The notes beneath the pieces were generated by a model. It had not been told where the DNA came from. It saw only the letters and a list, made by a program, of their open reading frames with translations, and searched no databases. DNA of 59,891 bases, from the NCBI RefSeq assembly GCF_001949145.1, contig NW_019091377.1, forward strand, positions 716,201 through 776,091. The letters run 5' to 3'. This document shows, in pieces, positions 48,001-57,000 of this stretch (position 1 is its first letter; each line of letters opens with the position of its first letter). Position numbers and translations under genes: made by a program. This DNA comes from Acanthaster planci (lineage: Eukaryota > Echinodermata > Asteroidea > Valvatida > Acanthasteridae).

Positions 48001-51000
48001 AAAAATGGGACTGGGCTTGGCCACAGACACTCTCTGAAATTGCCGTCACTGAGATGCTTGCAAAAAGAGATGAGATGCATTCAAAAGAAACGACAGTGAT
48101 TTTGTCAGAAAAAAAGAACGAGTCCTTCATCTTTCCATCTTGCTTTTGCCACTAGGCCTGACCCACGTGGAGATCACCGTCGGAGCACTAGTTGAGATCA
48201 TCCATGCCTTTGCCTGCAGCGACTTGGACAATATCCCTCTAGCCACCAAGCTGTACGTACGCCTCCTCATGTGCGAGGTAGGACAGTTTGTGTCAAGTTG
48301 CACCCTTGGGTGCAGATTTCACGCTTAGCAGATTTCCTTGGCAAGCACAAATGGGGCCGGGAGCCAGTCACGGGCAGTAGGCATTACATGGCATTTGGGC
48401 TGGTAACTGCTTGCTGCTTAGCCAGCATTTTCTACACTTAATCAATTTGGTTGCATATTCAGCCTTGTGAAATGGACTTCTTGTGTTGTTCATGCCATTA
48501 TTTGATCTCATCTTGGGTTTTCGATTTCATTTGAGCTCATCTTGAAAGTCAGAAACTTTCTACAGAGTCTAGAACCAGACTTGTTAGTTTGGTACTTGAG
48601 TTTTGAGCAGTTTTAGTTAATGTATTAGCCCAGAATGGGGTGGCTTGTTTAAAGTACTGGTGGTGCCGTTTTCCTCAATCTAGCAAAATCTTTCAAATTT
48701 TCTTGATCGATTTTAAAGGATTTTGAGTAATTAAGGAAGGTAGACCTTAGCCTCTGTTACTGTACATGGGGCTTGATGCCCTTTTGAATTTGAAGTGCAC
48801 AGAATGTACCATTGGTTCCTGCAGAGTGTAGGATTTTGAAGGTTTCAGGAGGGTTCTCAGTTTGAGTGCTGTAGGAATTAAGAGCTGAAGTCCACTTTTT
48901 ATTCACCAGGATCAGTCAGTCAGCTTTGCCGCCAAGCAAGCCCTTATCAAGGTCATGCGTCCCCGTCACAAACGCCGTAAGGTGGTCATCCCCTCCCCGC
49001 AGCGTTGCAGCTCCCCACCGCCAGACCCCAGCGTGGCAGAGGAAGAGGAACCCGAAGACAAGGCCCCCCAGGGAGGCGGGGAAATGCCTCTGGTGCAGGA
49101 GGTATCGGAGGCGTCGCAAGACGAACCCTCCTACGAAGTCGTCGTAAGTTGTCCTGTTTGATTCAAATCTTACGTTCAGTTTACAATTGCTTCAAACACT
49201 TCATACCTGAAATTTTTGATAAAGATTTCCAGTCTTTATCCACCAGATATTTGAAGAGTGACCTTGGGAACACCAAATTCCAAAACCTCATCTTGTTTTT
49301 GCAGGAATGTATACTGTTCTACTCTCCATCTAGTGCTGGTTTGTTACCTCTCCAATTTTGTTTACAGCCATATTCTGAACAATTTTTTCCTGAGTTTGTT
49401 CCTTTGCCGGTTTTATACCAAACAGCGCGAGCGTTGTTTCTCTTGTCCACAAGCGAGTTTTTGAAATGTCAGTGTTACCTCCATCTCCTGCTTGGCCTTA
49501 CTGTTAGCCCCCCCCCAACTTTGGAGATTTTACTCATTAAAATGTACTATTTTGCTTGAGGACCATTAAAAGTTGGAGAGTATTTTTGCCTACTGTGAAG
49601 CTGTAGACAGAAACGAGGCTGAAATTTGGAAAAGCTGGTTATCGTCTGTTTGTGACATAGTGTTCACATTAAAAGGGCTTTGATGGACATCAATTGTTTT
49701 TTGATAGGAGCAAGCTGAGCCGATGGTCCTGGAGCCGGCCGAGGGCAATGTCGCCGCCCAAGGGGTCAACCAGCTACCCCTGGAGGCCCTGCTTGGCGGC
49801 CGGAGCGGGGGCTTTGCCCCCATGCTGGACATCCCACCGGACGCTGATGACGAGGCCATGATGGAGCTGGCCATCGCCCTGAGCCTGCAGGACCAGTCGT
49901 CAGGCCAGGACGGAGGGGGCGGGGGAGGCGGAGGACTGAACCTGCAGGCCCTGGGGCTGGCTGCTCACCACCACCAGGGGCAGAGCTCGTCCTCACTGGA
50001 GGCGGGTACGCTGTCTGACACCACAGCCTCAGGTATTTGTGATAATGATTTCTTTCATCTGAATCAAATAGCCAGATCCATTGTCGCCACCCTGTTGCCT
50101 TTGGGCCAGTCACGACTGTAATTTGTGTCTGCATGCACGTATTACATGCACGGCTACAATATACATGCGTGCAGTGTGGCATCAGAGAGAAGCATGAGTG
50201 CCCATGTGTATAAACAGTTGTGTGAAAATACTATTGACGTGTCATTTGTTTACTGCATAGCACTATATTTTGAGCAACTTACGTATTCCAGTTTACGTGC
50301 TCTCATGGCACAAAGCGTGCACCCCCGATTTTCGACTGAATGTGTACAAAACCTTATCTTGTTCACGTGACTGGAAAACACTTGACTTTGGGCAGAGAAA
50401 GATAGTATCCTTTAGAAAGACGATATCCTTCAAAAAGCCTGTGAGAGCTTGGCTACAGTTCTAAACAGGATTCCTGTACAAATTCAAGGCTGCCGTAAAC
50501 CTGACATCGGCATGAAACCTAGAATGTTGCTGTTCATTTCTGGCTGGCTGTCTCCCCTCTTCAGCTGCCAGTGACGATGAAGGAAGCACGGCTGCTACCG
50601 ATGGGTCCACCCTGCGTACTTCCCCTGCTGAGCATGCTGGCAGTGGAGGGTCAGAGAGCGGGGGCAGTGCTGTTGACTCCATCACCGGGGAACACAGCGG
50701 TGAGTAACCATTGATTACTTAAATGAGTGACTGGTTTCCAAGCTTGTGAAGGGAAAACTAGTGGCCTGTAATGCAGGAAAAATTTTTGAGTTTTATGAGC
50801 TCTCTAACATCCTCCAAAACTTCCTGATGGATTTTAAAAGAGCCTCATCAGATCCAGGGTTAGGTTTCTGAAACTCGTTGTTTCAAATGTTGTTGAACAG
50901 CGAGTGGTCGCAGCAGCGCCTATGGAGACGGTGTCCACGAGCCCATCGCAACACGTCCGGACAGTGCCGAGAGCAGTGGTCACCCTGGCAATGCACTAGG

Positions 51001-54000
51001 CAACCCGCTGATGGATGGCGTGGAGATGCCTGAGGGCGAGACAGAGACAGAGCGCGACCATGGCCAGCGCATGCATGCCCTCCGCTTGATGCTGCTGGAT
51101 CGACTGCTGCAGTACCTGCCCGAGCTTAGGGACGTGGGCGGGGTCAGGGCCATCCCATTTATGCAGGTGGGTGTGGTGGGCGGGGTCAGGGCCATCCCAT
51201 TCATGCAGACGGGTGTGATTGGTCAAGTTAGGGCAGTCCAACATTTGCAGGTGGGTGTTGTCAATGAGGCAAGGGCAGTCCAAGTTTAAGGGGTAGTGAT
51301 GGGCGAGGCTGAGGGTATCTCATTCATGTAGGTGGGCGTGGTCATATCCATCCCTTTAATCGAGGAGGCTGTAATGGGCAAGATCAGGAGAAATAGTTGA
51401 ATGTGCATTCAGTTGATGGTTTCATCTTGGCATCTTGCTAGGTGGTCTTGATGCTGAGCTCGGACCTGGACATCGAGGAGGACAAAGACCGCCACTCCCT
51501 GGGCAGCCTGCTGTCCACCATGCTGGCCGAGCTCAACCTGCGCCGCCGGGACTTTGCCGATGTAGCCGAGCGCACTGCCTTCCACGAGGTCCAGTTGATC
51601 ATCATGCGGCTGCTCAGCGTCTTCATGTCGCGCACCAAGTCGGGGACTAAGGCAGCCAGCGAGGTGAGTCCCTCTGGGACTGTCTCATGGGCAGTGATGA
51701 AGTCGAGTACTTCACTGATACTTCACATGTGCACCACAACGACCCAGGTCTCAGTGCAAGCCTCAAGTTATTCATAGATGAACTGTAATGACGACTTTCC
51801 TTAATCATTCTTCACCCATTTTTAGTATTGCCAAAGTACTTGTGGGAGTGCTTGTTGTAACTTTTGAAAAGTACTTGTTATAAGTTGTGAAAGTACTTAT
51901 AATGTCCTTTGCCATTTGTGCACAGAACCTTATATACCCTAACCCCCTAGGATATCTGAACAAAGTCAGGGGACAGTCAGAGGATTAGAAAAGCTGAATT
52001 CAAAATTGCTTTGAAAGCATCGATTGTCTCCCTTTTTTGCTGCTTTTTCTCAGTCTTCCACGCTGATTTCTCACGCCACGGCCTCAGCCCTTCTCAGCTG
52101 GGGTGCTGTTGACTACTGTCTGCTGATTCTCAAGGCCCTCCTAGACCACTGGAAGGAAACAGATGTGGACGAGGTAAGGAACTAGACTCCCAGCAGACTT
52201 CATGGCATATTTTCTCGGTATTGCATTTGATCCTCCTGGATAGGACAAACAAATTTAGAAAAGCAGTTCTATTTGTTATGTGTCCAGCGTGGCTGAGTTG
52301 TTGATAAAATTTGCCACTATCCAGATTGGTGTCTTACCCATTTTGTAAATATTTCTTTTTCCGTATTCCAGAGGTAATTCAGAGGACATTTGCTAGACAC
52401 AGAAATAATTTTAAGCAAAACCAAGTTACCAGTCAAAATATAAGTGAACATGTATTTCTTGTGACTGGTTCCCAGCCACCTTTGCTCGTCATGTAAAATT
52501 TCTTCTTTGCAACTCCATAAAATTGGGCCCCAAGCTTTTTTTGTCTGTTGGCATCTTTCTCCAGGATGCGTCAGGAGGCTCCAGTAACCTTCTCAAGCCT
52601 CATCCAACCTCCTCACCTCCGGACATGTCACCGTTCTTCCTGAGACAGTACGTTAAGGTGAGAGAATCTCATCCCGTGCAGATGTGTAGTTCTCCGTAGG
52701 CTCTAGCGTGATTGACTGACGTTTAAGGAGGGTGACCAAATTGTACTGGTTTTGTGACTTATGACTGGCGGGTCAGAATCCAGTGGCTGGCTATAGGTTA
52801 TGTCCTTGAGCAAGCCATTTTACTCTGCTTTCCTCTCTCCTCCCAGGAGTATAGGCAGGTACCAGCTTTAGTTGGAGAGCAGTCTGTGGTTGAGTAGCAT
52901 TCCAGCCGAGGAGATGGAAATATTCTCACTTGTTTCATTCCAAGGAAAGTGAAAGTTAAACACTGGCTCGATGGCCACATTTATGGCATCGTTATTGAAT
53001 AGTAAAATGTTCCTTCTTCTTCTTAAGGGCCATGCGGGAGATGTTTTCGAAGCCTACCCCCAACTCCTGACAGAGATGGTCTTGCGTCTGCCCTACCAGG
53101 TATGTTTCATTTAGTACTGGCAATGTTCTGAATGTCATGTCGGTTGATGAGAGATTTTAGTGTGGTGCTTTCAGTTAGACTTGTCTGAGTACTTTTGTTT
53201 GCTACATTCTTGTATAGATGAAGAAGATCTGTGATGCCACCCCATCTGTGGGGGTTCCTGTCTTTGACCAGGCCTGGTTCTACTATCTGTGCGAGGTAAA
53301 ATGGTGGACCGATAAAAGACTACTGGACAGAGATTTCTTTACCAAATGATTCGATTTAAAAATTAGTTATGTATCATAAACACAAAGTTCATCTGTGCTA
53401 TCCAACTAGTTTTTGCTACTGAGTTTTTACCCTTAGTGACATGATGAGTACTGTGTTCTCATTGATCCCTGGAAGCTTGATATATCGTGAAGTCTCGTGA
53501 GCTTTCCCGGATAGGACTCGAACCCATGACCAGCTTCTTGCAGGTGCAGATGTCAAGTCTCCTGATGTGAAAAATATCGTTCTGGAGCTCTGAATCTGTT
53601 TTTAAAAAATGCTGTCGTGAAAGACAGAGAGCTTTAAGTATGTCTGCTGCCCTCTAACATCACCGTAACCATCCACTGACAAATGACAGGGGAGGTTGAG
53701 TCTACCTGCTATTCTGCTGCCCTCTAGGGTCAAGCAGCTTCCCATTGGCTAGTGTCACTTGGAAACCGCGATCTGGTCTGTTTTTGGTCACTTAGTACAT
53801 GATGACTCAGCAGACACCCTTCGTCAGGCGCCAAGTGAGAAAACTCCTACTCTTCATCTGCGGCTCCAAGGACAAGTACCGCCAACTGCGCGACCTGCAC
53901 ACTCTGGAATCTCACCTCCGAGACATCAAGTAAGCAGTCCTTGTTCTGATTGGTCCACTTAGCCCAGCATCTGTCCGTTTGACCAATAATGTGGCACGTA

Positions 54001-57000
54001 CCCTAATCACAACACATTTTTTGTCTGTGGGTATTTTCGTCCCTTCCTAGGTTTCTTCAGGGTCCACCTTAAAACAATTTCATATTTGAGAGACAAGAGT
54101 GGCCCGATATTGTGGTTTCAACTCTCCAATCACTCAAGAAGAAGCAATACAAATTCACACAATCAGCGCACAGATCAACTTCAAGGGCCTTGATTTTATT
54201 AGTTTTTTCCACTTGTCTAACCACTTCGATACGAAGTTGCGAAAAATTTAGACACTTAACATACCCTTTAAGCTCCTTTTTCTGTACAAACGTCAGTAAC
54301 ACGCAAATACTGAACTAGAAGATGATAAAAAAGGTTGAAGAAACATTAGGCCTCCATGTCCCTTTAACATGCAATCCCTTAATAGCATCCAGAATCTTTT
54401 TGAACAGTAGAGGGCACTATGACAGTCTTAAGGCAGTGAAGTTGGCACTGACATTTTGCTTTCTACAACCAGGTCCATCTGTAGTCAGAACGGCCTTGAG
54501 CTTGACAACACCAGCAATGTACCAATCACCTTACCCTACGACACTCTTATAACCCTGGTGAGTTGATAAAAACTGAAGAAAACCTACCTGTGATGGATAT
54601 AGTTTTAAACTGCCTTTAATCTCCATCTATCACAACCCCCCCCCACCCATTTCTCCATGTTGCACACATTGCTCTTCGTGGCTTGTTTCTAATTGGGAAT
54701 AATGGTTTCCTGCATGCTTACTGATATGAATTAGAGTTATCTTGACGCAGTTTCTGTTGTGTATTTCCTCATTTTTAGATTGAGCATTTGAAGGCCTGCC
54801 AGGAGATTGCAGCATCCCGCACCCTCAACTGGCAGAAGTTCTGCCACAAGGATGAGAGTAAGAGTATCTTTGACATTCGCAGTCTCACCTTCAGGAGGGC
54901 CATATTTCCTTCAGCTTTGAATCTTTCAACATATTTCCCTCATATTGTCATTTGTTGTTAGTCCCTCAGCATGAATAGTCATTTCCTAGTGCCCTCCAGT
55001 CAATAGTTACTATTCAGGACTTCTTGTTCTTTTTTCTGTCCATCAGGGCAATAGCTTTTCCCTATTGCCCTTGTAGCCAGTCAATATAACACTATTGCCC
55101 TTATTGCCAGTCAATATATGTGTACTTCAATCATTTATTTTCACCTCTTCCCCCCCAAGCCGTCTTATCCAGCCTCCAGCAAGCCAGCTTCTACCTAGAT
55201 GAGGGTGTGTCTCCCCTCCTCCTGCAGCTGCTGACCTGTGCCCTCTGCGGCAACAAGACCTCCTCCTCCAAACACAAGAAGAGCAAGGAGAAGGCTGAAA
55301 AGTCGGAGGGTAGGCGGGATAGTGAGTGGAACATTCTGAACAATTCCTAAGGACCAACCCAAAGTCTTCCTCTGAATCACGCTAGTATCTTTATAAAGTT
55401 AAAGGTTTCTATTGATGTGTATATCTTTAATGGTTGTAGTGAAATTGCCCAAGCTGCTTAACTTGATTTTAAGTCTTTTCGTGGTCTTTTGGACCTTGGA
55501 CCTTGAGGTTGGAGTCTGAATTTACTAAGGTTGGATGTGACCTTGAGACCTAAGACCGGAAGATGCCCAAAGGCAGGGCTTATGTCAAAGATGGCGCTTC
55601 TACATCCAGTTCCAAGCAGACTGCAGGTCTGGTGTGTTTGCTGTCTTTTTCTAGAGGCAGCGCCGCCAGAAGTCAGTCACATTACTTTATCAGACTAAAA
55701 TGTCAACACTTTGAAATTTTTGGAAAAGTAATCCACGTTTGTAATTTCAGAATCTTCGGAAGATAGCCAGCGCCATGACGACAGCCTGTGTCAGTCCCTC
55801 ATCAACCAGCTCAACCGTCTGGCCGGCCGCGATTCCCTCTCCCGCTTTGTCCGCCAGCACCTGCTAGAGTCCAACAACACCTCGGTGCGCTGGCAGGCGC
55901 ACGGCCTACTCCTGCACATCTTCAGGTCAATTTCTCTCCTCCAAAAAGAAAAAAACATCTCTGACACCGGTGCAAATTACAACCTGCCACTTCTTAGCAT
56001 TTTGGTTGGGCTCATAGTTTTCAAAGAGATCTTTGCTCTTTTTATCAGGCATTGAAAAAAGCTAAATTAAAGTACAAAGTCTCAGTTATGAGACGGTGAG
56101 ATCTGAGCTTTAATGTTTTTGGCTGTGGGTTTAGAATGTGGGTATACAAAATGGGTATTCTGAAAATGTAGAAACACACATATTTTACTGAAGGATGCAG
56201 ACTGGAGTCGGAGTCTAAGCTCTTAGGTACATTTTCACATAATTTTGTTAAGCTGCATGTCCAGTCACATTCCTACTCGGTCAAATTATTCAATGCAGCT
56301 TTGGTTCTTAGCCTTGATTCCAGCTGTGCCATCTCACATCCAAGTATTCTTGTCGGACTTGGCAATAGACTCCACTCATACACTGCTCAATGCACATCTG
56401 ATAATAGAACAACCATTGTGATGGTAAAGCAGTTTTTTAAATTATTAATTAACAGTCATCTTGAGTATGTCAACTTGTTGATGTTTTCTCTCCCACCTTT
56501 CCTAAATCAGGAGTTCCCAGTTCAGCCAACAGGAGCAGCTGCTGGAGCTGATGTGGGAACTCTGGCCGGAGCTGTCCAGCTACGGGCGCAAAGCCGCCCA
56601 GTTTGTTGACCTCCTGGGCTACTTCTCGCTCAAGGCGCCGTACAGCGCGCAGAAGGTGAAATCAAAGATTTGAGAAATATCCCACTTGTCTCCCAGTTCA
56701 AGAGTAATACATTTCACATACATGTTTTTGTTATTTTTTACTAGATTCCATGTTACATATTTCAAAGTGCGTCCTTTTTTTTATGTCAGCAGTGTTCTGC
56801 CTGTCTAAATGTTTCGCATTGTTTCCATCCTCTGTGCGTTCTTTTCTTTGTGGTTTAGTTAGCACTAGGCTAATTTTATTGCAAAGTATTTCAGAAAGTG
56901 TTTGAAATTCCCACCAGAATTGAAATGAAAACCAACATGGCACCATTTGTAAACCTGCACCATGAACAAGTCCTTTGGGATTACGTTTTCCTTTTCCCTT

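Noticed and set aside
47845-48099. 84-residue open frame between exons 57 and 58 as an extra UBR4 exon
   Set aside because: Exons 57 and 58 join in phase exactly as in vertebrates (LPG then LTH), and the frame has no similarity to UBR4.
51011-51289. Exon 62 extended to the stop at 51289
   Set aside because: The CAG|gtgggt donor at 51166 and the downstream exon 63 (VVLML, as in vertebrates) define the normal end; the extension is repeat-derived read-through.
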